From: Simmondsia chinensis | Taxonomy: Eukaryota; Streptophyta; Magnoliopsida; Caryophyllales; Simmondsiaceae | Reading direction: 5' to 3' | DNA: 64,000 bases | Assembly: GCA_018398585.1 (NCBI GenBank) | Contig: JAGTTD010000011.1 | Span: 12,453,346-12,517,345, forward strand | Shown: positions 20,931 through 32,584 of the stretch, in pieces | How positions within the stretch are numbered: position 1 is the first letter of the stretch | How the letters are laid out: every line of letters starts with the position of its first letter | Notes under the pieces: model-generated | What the model was told of the DNA's origin: nothing | Database searches by the model: none | What the model saw: the letters and a program-made list of their open reading frames with translations, nothing else | Translations under genes and position numbers: made by a program

Positions 20931-22280
20931 ATCAACAAGAAACGAAATAATCCCGCGAGATATTGAAATCGAAAGAACACTTCGTCAAATTCGGAAAGCC
21001 AAACGAATTGAAACAATGGCTAATGAAAATAATGATAATGAAACAACTGTAAAGGATTATGGTCCCAACTGTTGGATGATGCACTTCTAGCATTCGACGT
21101 CCACCCATTACAAGCAAATAATTTTCAAATAAAACCCGCGATAATACATATGATTCAATAGATTATTCCATTTGGCGGTCTACCTAGTGAGGACCCGAAT
21201 CTATATCACTAACTTTCTTGAGATATGTGATATATTTAAGCACAATGGCATCAGTGGTGATGCCATTCGCTTAATACTATTTTCCTTCTCACTAAGAGAC
21301 AAGGCCAAGGCATGGTTAATGTCATTACCACAGGGTATCATCACCACATGGGATGATTTGGAACAAAACTTTCTTGCTAAATTTTTTTCACCCGCCAAAT
21401 TAGCCAAAATGTGGAATGACATTACACATTTTACAATGTGGAATAATTGTATGATGCGTTGGAATGCTATAGAGAGCTTTTAAGAAGGTGACCACACCAT
21501 GGTTTACCAGTTTGGATGCAAGTCCAAACGTTTACAATGGTTTGGCACCTAATACCCAAACAATGGTGGACGTGGCTGCTGGAGGTGCCCTAAACAACAA
21601 GACCCTAGATGAAGTATATGAGTTGTTAGAGGTAATGCCTAGCAACAACTATGTGAGAGCTATTGATCGAACAATGAAAAGGAAACCTGCAGGTATTCAC
21701 GAAGAAGACGCATTAACCACATTATCTACTCAAATTTTAATGACTTAGGTGTTAATGCCATACAATCTCCTATGCTAACATGTGAGTTTTGTGCAGGAAA
21801 TCATGCAACCATAGAATGTCAGACAGGAAACCCCTTTGCCACAACCTCTTCAAATCATGGGCAAGCTAATTTTGTTTCAAATTTTCAAAAATCACCACAC
21901 AATCCCTACTCTAACACTTACAATCCCTAGTGGAGAAACCACCCAAATTTTTCGTGGAAAAACCAAGGGATTCAAAAACAAGCCATTCACGCACAACCAG
22001 AAAAGAAAATTTATCTCGAAGATATGTTCAATAAGTTTATGCAAGAAACAAGAAATTTCATGCAACAAACACAAATAAAATTTCAAAATCAAGAAGCTGC
22101 TATTAGGAACCTCGAGACCCAAGTCAGACAAATTTCAAAACAACTCTCTGAAAGGTCTCAAGGTTCCTTGCCTAGTAACACAATTACTAACCCACAAGAG
22201 CACGTCCAAGCAATTAAATTAAGAAGTAGGAAAACTCTGAATGAACCAACTCAGGTAAACAAGACTGCACAAAATTAACA
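20931..22280 (+). pseudogene. gag: Athila B gag
   Basis: Structural Gag precursor of an Athila-type element. It reads an N-terminal part (IERTLRQIRKAKRIE), the conserved core YITNFLEICDIFKHNG, AIRLILFSFSLRDKAKAWL and ITTWDDLEQNFLAKFF (21205-21395), then VDVAAGGALNNKTLDEVYEL (near 21570), a CX2CX4HX4C knuckle CEFCAGNHATIEC (near 21783) and a helical C-terminal segment (NFMQQTQIKFQNQEAAIRNL). The frame changes at least three times (near 21485, 21745 and 22000) and has stops near 21090, so it cannot make one protein. Confidence 0.9.
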
Positions 22281-23270
22281 ACCCCTAATCGACCTGTCCA
22301 CAGACACGAACCAAGAAATTGAGAATGAGGAAGGGACAAAAATCCAAAACAAATATGACCCAAAAAGGGCTGAACCTCAACCCTACAAACCAAAGGTCCC
22401 ATTCCCTCATCATTTGGAAAGGAAAAAATGGACAAATAATTTGCTAAATTTTTGGAAGTTTTCAAAAAGTTGCATATTAATGTCCATTTTGCTGATATGT
22501 TAGAGCAGACGCCCAAATATGCAAAATTCATGTACGAAATCTTATATAACAAAAAGAAGTTGGGAGAATTCGAAACAATGATATAACTGAAGAATGTAGT
22601 GCCATACTCCAAAAGAAGTTACTTCCCAAGCTAAAAGATCCAAGAAGTTTCACTATACCTTGCACCATTGGCATCATTAGCTTTGATAAAGTTTTATGTG
22701 ATTTAGGTGCAAGCATTAGTTTAATGCCTTTCTCTGTGTTTAGGAAGCTTGGCTTAAGAGAGGTGAAACCAACTATGGTATCTCTCTAACTTGCGGACAG
22801 ATCGATCAAGTATCTAAGAGGTGTGGTTGAAGACGTCTTAGTGAAGGTTGACAAATTCATCTTCCTGGCTGATTTCATAGTACTTGACGTGGAAGAGGAT
22901 TGAGAGATAATTCTTATTCTTGGATGACCCTTCCTTGCTACAGGAAGGACCCTGATCGAAGTACAATAAGGGAAACTTATTTTAAGAGTGCAAGATGAAC
23001 AGGTAACCTTGAACGTTTTTAATGCTATGAAATTTCTAACTGACATGGATTCTTATTTTAAGGTTGATATTATAGACATTTTGGTAACCGAGAAGTTCAG
23101 GGACACATTCCCTAAGTTACCACTTGAAGCGTGTCTAACCAAGTCAGGGACCTTAGACACTGAGAATGAATTGATAAGGGAATGTGCCCAAGACTTGGAG
23201 GATTGCGAACCTTTCAATCCACACCATGAAGAAAGAGTGGGGGATATACAAGCAATTGGAACTCAATAGA
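22281..23270 (+). pseudogene. pro: Athila B gag-protease junction and protease
   Basis: Begins with the charged spacer and KVPFPHHLERKKW block, continues through the degenerate YAKFMYEILYNKKK region, then reads FTIPCTIGIISFDKVLCDLG and GASISLMPFSVFRKLGL, the protease active-site region with DLG (near 22700), then GVVEDVLVKVDKFIFLADF (near 22820) and the beta strands after it. Stops at about 22787, 22900 and 22927 interrupt it. From 22988 the frame is open to 23269 and leads to the region before RT. Confidence 0.85.
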
Positions 23271-24830
23271 GAACAAGGGAAGATGAGCCTCCAAATCTTG
23301 AACTCAAGCCATTGCCATCTCATCTCAAGTATGCTTATCTTGGCAATTCTATCACTTATCCTATTATTATTAATGCTTCTTTGAGTAATGTCGAGCAGGA
23401 AAGGTTTCTTAGAGTTCTAAGGGAGCATAAATTAGCCTTCAGATGGACCCTTTCAGATATCAAGGGAATTAGCCCTTCATTATGCATGTATAAGATTCTC
23501 ATAGAAGATAGCTTCAAGCCTACCGTGCATCCACAACGTCAATTAAATCCTGTTATGAAAGAGGTGATAAGGAAAGAAGTTGTTAAGTGATTAGATGTCG
23601 GGATCATTTATCCCATATCTAATAGTCCGTGGGTAAGTCCAGTACAAGTAGTTCCAAAGAAAGGGGGGATAACCGTAGTGGAAAATGAGAACAATGAGCT
23701 CATCCCTACTAGGACTGTCATAGGGTGGAGGGTACGTATAGATTATAGAAAACTTAATGATGCCACCCAAAAAGACCATTTTCCCTTATCATTTATTGAT
23801 CAAATGTTAGAAAAACTTGCATGCCATTCATATTACTGTTTCCTTGATGGTTATTCAGGATACAACCAAATTGCTATAGCTCCCGAAGATCAGGAAAAGA
23901 CCACTTTTACTTGTCCATATGGTTCCTTTGCCTATAAGAGAATGCCTTTCAGATTATGCAATGCTCCTTCCACATTTCAGTGGTATATGATGGCAATCTT
24001 TAGTGACATGGTGGAAAATTTCATAGAAGTAGTTATGGATGATTTTTTAGTCTTTGGTGCCTCATTTGATGATTTTTTAGCTGACCTCCCTATGGTCTTA
24101 CAAAGATGCACTGGCACTAATCTTGTTTTGAATTGGGAGAAATGTCATTTCATGGTGCAGGAAGGGATTGTGTTAGGGCATATGATTTCAGAAAAAGGAA
24201 TTGAGGTTGATAGAGCAAAAACTGAAAGTGATAGAGCGATTACCGCCCCAACTAAGGTTAAGGGCATTCGAAGTTTCTTGGGTAATGCAGGTTTCTGTAG
24301 AAGATTTATTAAGGACCTCTCTAAGACCACCAAGCGTCTCTGCAATTTATTAATGAAAGATGTCCCTTTTAACTTTGGTAGTGACTGTATGCATGCCTTT
24401 GAAATTTTGAAGGAAAAACTAGTGTCAGCACCAATAATCGTAGCACCCGATTCGGCCTTGCACTTTGAACTTATGTGTGATGCTAGTGACTATGTAGTAG
24501 GGGCCGTACTAGGGCAAAGAAGGAACAAAAATTTTCATGTAATTTACTATGCTAGTAAGACTTTAACGAATGCACAGGTTAACTATGGTACCACTGAAAA
24601 GGAATTACTAGCTATTGTTTTTGCATTTGACAAATTTCGTTCCTCCTTGCTAAATTCTAAGGTAACTGTTTACACTTATCACTTTACTCTTAAATACCTT
24701 TTTGCAAAACAAGACGTAAAACCGAGACTGATAAGATGGATTTTGTTGCTTAATTCCATTTAGAAGTCTTGGTACAAAAAAAGAATAGAGAATGTTGTCG
24801 CGGATCATTTATCACGCCTTGAATGAGAGG
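23271..24830 (+). pseudogene. pol: Athila B reverse transcriptase and RNase H
   Basis: RT-RNase H segment of the polyprotein that copies element RNA. The entry block LKPLPSHLKYAYLG (near 23305) and FRWTLSDIKGISPSLCMYKI precede a stop at 23588. 23678-24763 is then open: RIDYRKLNDATQKDHFPLSF, CFLDGYSGYNQI, YGSFAYKRMPFRLCNAPSTF, the catalytic VVMDDFLVFG (near 24040), GIRSFLGNAGFCRRFIKDLS, RNase H FELMCDASDYVVGAVLGQ (near 24470) and YASKTLTNAQVNYGTTEKEL. A stop at 24761 precedes VVADHLSRLE. Catalytic residues appear kept, but frame breaks and missing integrase make it inactive. Confidence 0.9.
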
Positions 24831-25258
24831 ACAAAAGTCCCTCTATCAATGAAAAATTCCCGGATGAAAGTCTAATGATGGTAAGCGAGAATCCTACTTG
24901 TCCGTGGTACGCTGACATTGTTACTATTTGGTTGCACATGAAGTACCCAAGGACATGACATATCAAAAAAAGAAGAAGTTCTTCGCTGATTTAAAGCACT
25001 ATTTTTGGGAAGAGCTATTCTTATATAAGCATTGTGTGGACCAAATCATTAGGAGGAAAATTGAGCTCCAGATGGTCAGGACTCTTCATTGTAACTCGTG
25101 TCTTTCCATATGGCACAGTCGAGATTCAAGATGAGAAGAAGGCACATTCAAAGTTAACAGTCAAAGGCTGAAACTCTATATTAATGGAGAGCTCGAGCAG
25201 CAGAAGACCTCCATTCATCTCAACGAAGTCAAATGATCTACCCGAAAAGTCGAGCTAA
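24831..25258 (+). pseudogene. Athila B integrase, internally deleted
   Basis: Pieces of the integrase N-terminus ([36 protein letters not shown]) join, near 25060, directly to the integrase C-terminal block ([29 protein letters not shown]). The zinc-finger cysteines and the whole catalytic core are gone, a deletion of roughly 1 kb compared with complete Athila elements. B could not integrate by itself. Confidence 0.85.
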
Positions 25259-25487
25259 CAACTATAACTTAAGCGTCTCTTGGGAGGCAACCAAAGTTTT
25301 CCGTTCCTTACTTCTTTTCTTCCTTTAATTATTTCCTTATGTTTCTGTATATTTTGTTCGATAGGTTTTTTTTTGAAACAAGTTTGGGGGTAACAGGATG
25401 ACAACATTCACCATCTAAAAGCAATCCTCAAACCTTGAAAGTATCTCACACCTATTGTTTTGTTCCTTGTATTTCTTCTAACATTGA
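25259..25487 (+). other. Post-pol region of Athila B
   Basis: Carries the Athila hallmark TTAAGCGTCTCTTGGGAGGC (about 25268-25290) directly after the pol remnant, as in element A. No env-like ORF. It runs to the insertion site of the PIF-like element, with AACATTGA on the left and GGACAATG on the right. Confidence 0.75.
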
Positions 25488-25515
25488 AGGCATGTTTGGC
25501 ATGGGGTTTAAACGA

Positions 25516-25555
<40 letters not shown>

Positions 25556-26512
25556 GTCTTTAATAATGCAATTGTTAATGGGTTAAGTATTACCCCATGA
25601 AATTTTTTTACATTCACCTTGTTTGGTTGTGCACTTTTAAAGAAGTAAACATTAACTAATGAAACTTTCATTATGTTTGGTTTCAGTGTAACATACTTCT
25701 TTTTTATCTTGCACTTGCTAATTCATTTCTTAGGTTATTTTTAATTCTTTTAAAATTTAGTTATAATAAAATATAACTATTTATTAAAACATTGAACAAA
25801 ATCACCCTTGTATAATTGATGAAGCTTTAAATATTTAAAAAATAATTTTAAAATTATTGAAAATTAAATAATCCCTACTACAATATTGATGACCTATCCC
25901 CACCGACATCGCTATTGTTGCCGACCTCCAGTCACCACCGACATCACCCTAGTAGATCTCTCATGCTTTCTATTCGCTTTTTTGAATATTTAATATATTT
26001 TTTAATATTAAAATATTTTCAAGCATTTAAAATAGTTTTCTAAATATAAAAAATATTTTTCTTATATTTAAATATTTTTTAAATATTTTAAATATTTAAA
26101 TATTATATATATTTTTAACTATTGAATTTTTATACATATGTTTTATATTTTATATATTTATAATATTTTTTAAATATATAAATATGTATTTCAAATATTT
26201 TATGAATTTTTAAAATAATTTTCTAATTTTAAATATTTTAAAAATATTTAGAATATTTTAGTTAATTTTTTAAATATATAACATATATTTTTATAATATC
26301 CAAAATTTTCAAACAATAAACAAGTTGAAAATTTTTTTACCCCTTCCCTTGTTTTGGATGTTGCACTAGGGGGTAGTGCCATGGTTTTAACCCCATTTGG
26401 GGGTAAGCTTTTTCTTGGGTTAAATATTAATGGTAAACCAAACAGAGTTCAAAGGAGTGTAATGGTTACCACTGTAACTGTTAGCCCTGTTAACCCCATA
26501 CAAAACATACCC
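25488..26512. mobile_element. Non-autonomous PIF/Harbinger-like element with poly(G) tract
   Basis: Left end AGGCATGTTTGGCATGGGG and right end read on the other strand GGGTATGTTTTGTATGGGG are terminal inverted repeats. A 3-bp duplication TGA flanks it (25485-25487 and 26513-26515), and removing it restores the usual Athila string AACATTGAGGACAATG. GGGCATGTTTGG-like ends and 3-bp duplications fit PIF/Harbinger, although the usual target is TWA. About 1.0 kb, very AT-rich interior, no transposase. An uninterrupted G run of about 36 bases lies at 25517-25554. Repeated TATTTTTAAATA-like strings fill 25990-26290. Confidence 0.75.
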
Positions 26513-27171
26513 TGAGGACAATGTTGACTTTAAGTTAGGGGTGGGAGAGATATTTTGGCACATTTTTAAAAAATTTTTGAACTATTTTTTTTGTCCGAAA
26601 AGTTTAGTCCTATTTTATCTTTTATAGTCGGCTTTAGTGCCTCCCAGAGTTTGGAGCCTTTGTATGGGGATGTAGATACTGTCGGCCAACAAAAAGATTT
26701 TTTATTTCTTATAGTTTAAATCATTAGTCTTTTAAATTTATATTGCACATTTTGACCCAATTTAAATTCATAATTTTTTTTTTGAAAACTTATTATCATG
26801 CTTTTTAGGGAATTTTTTTGCTTTTTTTTTTTCAGCTCGTTTACTTTAATTATATTTGAATAACCTGAGAATCAATTATATTTGTGTTCTAATTGCATAA
26901 CATGATCTATTCCAAGGCACTATCTTGATAAAACTATGGTATCTGAGTTCACTAGTTAGTATAGCTGTTTTACCTTTCTTTATGATTAAAAGATGCTCAA
27001 ATGTGAAAAATTTGAATCAATTGCATTATGATTATCATTTGCATAATAAACTTTGAAGAGTTATGCCTAAATTTAAACAAAAATATGAAAAAAAGATAGA
27101 GAAAATGAGGGAAGCATCTCTGGCACCACTATCTCATATAAACATTTCAAGATATGTGCTGCCCAATATGA
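26513..27171 (+). other. 3' UTR of Athila B, first part
   Basis: Starts GGACAATGTTGACTTTAAGT, the usual 3' UTR string of Athila elements, and continues as AT-rich non-coding DNA. No ORF or repeat of note. Confidence 0.7.
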
Positions 27172-27395
27172 GGGCGTCTCAGTGGTGGCGCCTCTTAGCC
27201 ATGCGGTCATTACCCTGGGGTTAGGAGTTCGATTCTCTCTGAAGATATACTCACGCAGTCATAATGTGGGTCTCTCAGTAGTGGCGCCTCTTATCCATGC
27301 CATCATCGCCCAGGGGTCAGGAGCTCAATTCTCACTAAAAGATATACTCATGGACCGGATTGACTTAGGCAGATCAGTCCCTCATTAAAAAAATA
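27172..27395 (+). mobile_element. tRNA-like SINE with two tandem head units
   Basis: Two similar units offset by 96 bp (27177 and 27273), each with an A-box-like TCTCAGTGGTGG / TCTCAGTAGTGG and, about 45 bp on, a B-box-like GAGTTCGATTC / GAGCTCAATTC. The spacing and both boxes fit a tRNA-derived RNA polymerase III promoter. The second unit is followed by a short unique body and an A-rich end (CATTAAAAAAATAAGG). I could not identify a clear target duplication, so this is a candidate SINE rather than a proven one. It lies in the 3' UTR of Athila B. Confidence 0.5.
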
Positions 27396-27746
27396 AGGGG
27401 ATAAAATTTTATGAATAACTTTTAATCTTGGGCATACCTAAGAAGTCTTGTTATGAATGGCATGATTTTTGTCATTTATTCAGTTTGAATGTCTTGAGAT
27501 TAGAAAGAACGAATAAACTTAATTTGCTTTGCCAACTTTTGAATTCGGTCACCTAGGTGATTGATGGGGTTTTCCTTGGAAAATTGTTTTGTCTTCAAAA
27601 CCTCAAACTTTGAGCATCAGTCATTCTTTTCTAATAGAAATAGTCTTGCTTTGAATTGTGTTAAAAAGATCTTAAAAACATGAGATCTTACGCTTTAATG
27701 TTTAGCCTTACTCGATGATGAGCAAGATTTAAGTTTGGGGGTGTTT
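27396..27746 (+). other. End of Athila B 3' UTR and polypurine tract
   Basis: AT-rich non-coding DNA ending in TTTAAGTTTGGGGGTGTTT (27729-27746). This is the typical Athila polypurine tract from which plus-strand DNA synthesis starts; the LTR follows at once. Confidence 0.85.
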
Positions 27747-28889
27747 TGATAAGTCTAATTTAGTATATAATTATTCATATCATTTAGGTTCATTTTCAAA
27801 CCATTTTACATCAAACTTTTATCGTTTTTGCTTGCTTTTGTTCTTTTTCGCTCCTATTGTTGATTCCTTGCAAAACACTCATTTTATGCTAAATCTAGCT
27901 AGGTTCTATAATCAATATCAACAAGCTGAGCGTCGGATACCTCGAGTAGCTGCTAAGGCCGCTGCTGTTGCTGCTATTTTTGGGGATTGATTTCTCGTTT
28001 CCTTTGTTTCTTTCTTTTTTTTTTCTTTTTTTTTTCTCCCTTGTATTTTATTTGTAGGAGTTTTTTTTTCTCCTTTTTTTAGGCCTTTCTTGCCTTGTTT
28101 CTCCTTTTTTGGATTTGGCTTTGTGTGTTTTTTGCTTCATTTTGTCCCGCTTGCATGTAGGCTGTTTGGACTTGTTGGGGGTTTGCCCCTGTACTCTTGT
28201 ACTTGCTCTTTTTCATAATAAAATGTAAAAACACTGAATTACCAAAAAAAAAAACCAACAAGAGAATGAAAGATACATCAAACAAAAGTAAACAAAAGGG
28301 CTAAACTCATCATTTACACGTCTTAAGGCAAGGATGAACAACAAACATGTACAATTTGTTACACATTACAAATTTGGGTGGCAAAATGGACAAATCAAGA
28401 CCAAGATGAAAAAATTTGTACAACAAGCATGATGTAAGGACTGAATTTGGGCGGTGGAAAGATGAAAAAATTGAACAAAATCAGCAAAATGAATCAAGTT
28501 GCAAGGCATGGGCAGCATGGGCGGCAAAGGGGAGCAATGGGAGTGAACTTGATGTAATTTTTTATTTTTTGAACTTGCAACCTCAAACACTATAAATTAG
28601 AGTATTTGGGAGGTCTTTAGGCATCAATTCATCCAAAAAAACAAAAAAAAAAAACCTCAAAACAAAGTAGTAGAAATATAGGTAAACTGTGAGGAGAGGA
28701 AAGAAGAGTTTGGTTTGCAATTTTACATTTTAAGTTCTTTTCTATCTTTTTCTTCTTTAAGTTCATGGATTTTGTCTTAGTTTTTCTTTATTTTATGTAT
28801 ACGATGAACTAATTTTGTCTTTCCAAGGCTAAGATGTAGCCTAAGTTAATGTACGCTCTTTTCTAATTCAACGTATTCAAAGTTTGTTT
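27747..28889 (+). repeat. 3' LTR of Athila B (interrupted, probably truncated)
   Basis: Begins TGATAAGTCTAATTTAG after the polypurine tract. It is interrupted by a LINE fragment (27926-28254) and continues through an AT-rich stretch with CACTATAAATTAGAG (TATA-like, near 28588). It stops resembling an Athila LTR at about 28890, where the Copia D leader starts, so its 3' end is missing. No genes. Confidence 0.7.
27926..28254 (+). mobile_element. 5'-truncated LINE with poly(A) tail
   Basis: About 330 bp inserted in the B LTR. It begins with the last codons of an ORF (RRIPRVAAKAAAVAAIFGD then stop, to 27989), then a T-rich 3' UTR, an AATAAA-like signal (CATAATAAAATG near 28216) and a poly(A) tail. 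CAACAAG is present on both sides (27919-27925 and 28256-28262) as a target duplication. Its last bases before the tail resemble those of LINE M, so I read it as the 3' end of an L1-type LINE rather than a processed host gene; the second is not excluded. Confidence 0.7.
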
Positions 28890-30950
28890 ATTGCGCTGTT
28901 TGATAGTATATTAATTAGGATAGTAATGGTATACACTTTATTAGGATAGTATATTAGTCTCCTAGGGAGCGTTATGATACTGTAAGACCAAGGGAGAAAC
29001 AGTGAGTTAAATATGTTGAGGAAACATATTAGTTAAGAATAGTTCTCACTTGACTAATTACTTGTTACGCCACCTCTCCCAAAGTAACGGGTAAATTGCT
29101 TAGCGTATCGTTGGACACACAAAGAGAATGGTCAGGTGAATTTTATACTTTGTTTCCTAAAATTATTAATAGAAGTTCACAAGACTCAAAATATCAAGTG
29201 GGAGCGAGCTTCTAAATGAATGCTTAGGGCCTCCATTATTGGTCTAGCAGTACAGTGGGTTGCATTACTTTCTGAGGAGGATGTTAATCCGCAGAATACA
29301 AGGTTAGACTTCTGTTAGGATGAATTAAAGTCCAAGCAATCGAGTATAGCCACACCGACATAGAGTATATTGAGACCTTGTATGGATGTTCAGGTAAGGA
29401 TTTACACTTGACTAGGGTCTGTATTAGCCTCCCCGAGGAGCCCTGTTATATGACCTTTGAGGTTGAGGGAAAAGTGGAGTGTTAAATATGTTTAGTAAAG
29501 AGTTCACAAAAAAATATATTTATTGAGAATTGTTCTCACCCTTCTAATATTTCAATTCGGCCTCGCCGACGGGGAGCTCTGGGTAGTTTGGTTGGGTCGC
29601 CACAGCATATATGTAAGTGTCGGATTGTGAACTCTAAACTTTGATTGTTTGCTAAAAGTAAGAAAAGTAATCATGTATGTCATATGACTTATTTTATAGT
29701 TTTTAGTTTAAGACTGGTTGTTAACTTATGCATCGCGATTAATATTGGTATATCTTACTTGTCTGTTATGTTTTGTTTGCTATGATATGATATGTTTTTG
29801 TACATGTACAGCACTAAGAGATGCTGAGGGTTCTCTAGATTGTTGCTAGTAGATCTACTAAGCTGAAAAGAATGTTTAGAATGTTAGTCTAAACCAAATG
29901 TTAGTCAGTTGCAAGATTCGGACATTAGATGTCGAATGTATTCTAGTATTAGATACTTGAAAGTTCAACTATAGTGGATATGATCAGATATTTGAAAAGA
30001 AGTGTTTGATTAGAAAACTGATAGCATGAGAACAATTAAAGAGAAAGATGATCGACACACGATTGCGTTAGGAAAGTTCAGTTCAAGTGAGCATCATATG
30101 ACGATGGCTCATTTAATTGAATGAGAATTCTTGATGAAAATATTGATAGCCAATCTCAATAGGATATGATCCTAACTTGCCCTTCAAGGTATTTCAATCG
30201 ATTTAGCTTAGATACATTTAGTAATAGAGATTGCTCATTGTCTGAACTAATGTAAGTATAGTTTAAGAGAGAAGGTGTCATGAGAACTAAGGGAAGAGTC
30301 TATATAGTGTAAGCATCTATCTTAGGATTAGGAACCTTAAGAGGATAAAATAAAACATGCATCAAAATAGTTTTGTCTCTTTTACAAAAGCCCTGGATGT
30401 TAGTTTTCTAAAAGGAAATGCCTAGTATTTAGATACTGTTTTTGACAAGACCTAAAGTGAACATGGTAGGGTATTTGATATTCTGTCTCCTCTAGTTGTG
30501 ACTAGTAGGTAGTTCACTAGTGTTTTGGTGAATGGGCTTTCAGTAAGGGCATCAAGAGATAATAGATTAAGTGAAGCAATGTAGTTTTGTATTTGAGTAA
30601 CTACCTTAATGTACTTTAGAAATTTGATTTCTATTTGCTATTTTCTTTAAAATAGTCTTTCGATTATTTATCTGAAAAATAAACTGATAGTCAAGTAAAT
30701 AAAGTGTTTATTACAATGGGTACATTGGTAGATAGTTGACTTATTTTAATCAGGACTACGTTAATGGCTATTTATTAGTCTAATACATGCTAGACTGCAT
30801 AACCATATAAAAGAAGAATTTACGGAAGCCATATAACTCTTAAGTGGTACATAATCTTAGGTCACCTTAATCTAGTATGATTCAAAAACTAGTTTAATAT
30901 GTCTTATGCCATCATTAAGTACTAAAATGATAACTAGTGTGTGAATTATG
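28890..30950 (+). pseudogene. Decayed 5' part of Copia element D
   Basis: Leader and gag region of an old Copia element of the F family. The segment 29200-29600 matches the leader of F (48950-49330): AAGTGGGAGCGAG, GGGTTAGACTT, TTTACACTTGACTAG, TTAGCCTCCC, TTGAGAAT(A/T)GTTCTCAC. A diverged second copy of the TTAGTCTCC...GTTCTCAC part lies at 28945-29105, so the leader is partly duplicated. From 29600 to 30950 no ORF over about 60 codons remains and Gag cannot be traced with confidence. The 5' LTR is missing. Confidence 0.65.
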
Positions 30951-32226
30951 TTCAAATTAATGGTGACTGAAAGAGCCTTTAAGAGTAAAGGCAGTAGAAC
31001 CACTGAGCTGCTAGAACTTGTTCATAAAATGTTTATAGATTGCTAAAAGTTCAAGTGAGCGGAAGCGAATAGTATTTCACAAAGTGTTCAAGAATAAATT
31101 AGTCAATTAGTTGATATATGGATATACCTATGAAGACTAAAGTCTTGAATCCTTTGAATGGTTCAAAGAATTAAGGACTTAAGTTGGGATCAGTTAGGTA
31201 ATTATATTAAATCACTTTGATTAGATTGAAATGGTGGTTTCAAGAGAATTCTTATTTTTTCTTATTACAAAGCATTGTAGAAGGGATCAATATTGTGTAA
31301 TTGAATATGCTAAGATTCATATGATGAGTCCCTTCTACATATCAAAAGGTTTGTTGTGCAAGAGATTTTAGAACGTGGTCTAAAGGAACAACAGATAGCT
31401 TGTGTTGGATAGATTGATAGTATGAGATACTATGTCTCAACAGCATGATACAACTTATAGTGTCGATGATGTATTCTATATATCTTCAACCAGGTTATTG
31501 TCACACTAAGTACATGAGAGCTTTGGTGTAGTGGTATTATGGCAGGGGTCACCTGATGGATTCATGTCTTCAGCCTTAATGGTTAAGCATGATAGTGAAT
31601 CTGATCATTTAGACTATAATGAAACTCTTAAATATAATGATGCAGACCAATTGGTCAGGGCAATAAAAGTTAAGTTAAAGTAGTTCTATTTTAATTAAGT
31701 CTGGAAACTTTTAGATGTGTTGAAAGACAGTAAGTCCATTAGATTGGATTTAAATAGATCTACAAGTATAAAGAGTTCATTGGACAAGAAGGTAGAGACC
31801 TTCAATGCTAGATTGATGGCAGTTGGTTAATACCTTATGGGAAGGGATCATCTTTGGTGAGAACTTCTAGCCAGATGCTATGCTTAAGTCCATAAGGCTG
31901 CTCTTATCCATTGTATCTCATTTGTGATGAGGTATGGGAATGGAAATCAAGGCAACATTCTCTGAATGTTCATCTCGATAAGGTTATGTATACAATATAG
32001 CCAGACAAGTTTTTTGACAAGAGTCAGGAGCATATAATATGCAAACTGAGGAAGTGTATTTGTAGACTTTAATAAGCATTTTGTTCACTGAATAGTAGAT
32101 TCGATGACATCTTTCAAGTCCTATGGATTTGGATCAATGGTTAGTGAACCATCAGTGTACGAGTGACATAACAAGAAAGTAGTGACTTTCTAAGTGTTGT
32201 ATATAAATGACTTCTACTCATTAAGA
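30951..32226 (+). pseudogene. pol: Copia D integrase and reverse transcriptase, heavily decayed
   Basis: No long ORF, but Copia motifs are readable across frame changes: the integrase entry FKSKGSRTTELLELVH (near 30975; compare 55685), an integrase core scrap KSLRLD-like (near 31205), then the RT entry KVETFNARLMAVG (near 31790), MLKSIRLLLSIVSHL-like and the QESGAYNMQTEEVYL-like block, and finally SFKSYGFGSMVSEPSVYE-like with LSVVYK (near 32110-32200). The frame is cut at 32226, within the motif around the RT active site, by element C. The order and spacing are those of a Copia polyprotein. It is far older than F. Confidence 0.75.
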
Positions 32227-32570
32227 TGTCATGATTGGATAGGAAATGTTAAGTAATAATGAGGCATTAGTTTGTATAAGTCATTAGTATAATTCTTGTT
32301 AGTTGCTTTGGTCAAGATATTAGTTGATTGTTGGTCTTGTTTGGCGGCTGGGGTTGTTAGGTCGGTTAGGTGTTAGTGTCAAGTGCAATGTATTAGCTCT
32401 AGTATAAGTAGTGTCTTTGCATTGTAATCTTCATATATTGAATGATAATTGTTGATTTAATTCTCTCTCTCATCTAAATTCTTTCTATTTCGCATCTCCT
32501 TCACTTCTCTTCTCACTAAACTCTATCCTATCCTAGGTCATGAAACAAGATTGATCTTGATTCATGAAAA
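32227..32570 (+). repeat. 5' LTR of element C
   Basis: 344 bp beginning TGTCATGATTGGATAGG, ending TGATTCATGAAA. It is very similar to 34869-35221, which has an extra CTTATCCTAT-like insertion near 35173. Confidence 0.9.
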
Positions 32571-32584
32571 TTGGTATTAGAGCC
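32571..32584 (+). promoter_or_regulatory. Primer binding site of element C
   Basis: TTGGTATTAGAGCC, one mismatch from the initiator tRNA-Met complement, directly after the 5' LTR. Confidence 0.9.

Noticed and set aside
27172..27260. Functional tRNA gene
   Set aside because: A- and B-box-like motifs are present but I cannot fold a convincing acceptor stem or anticodon arm.
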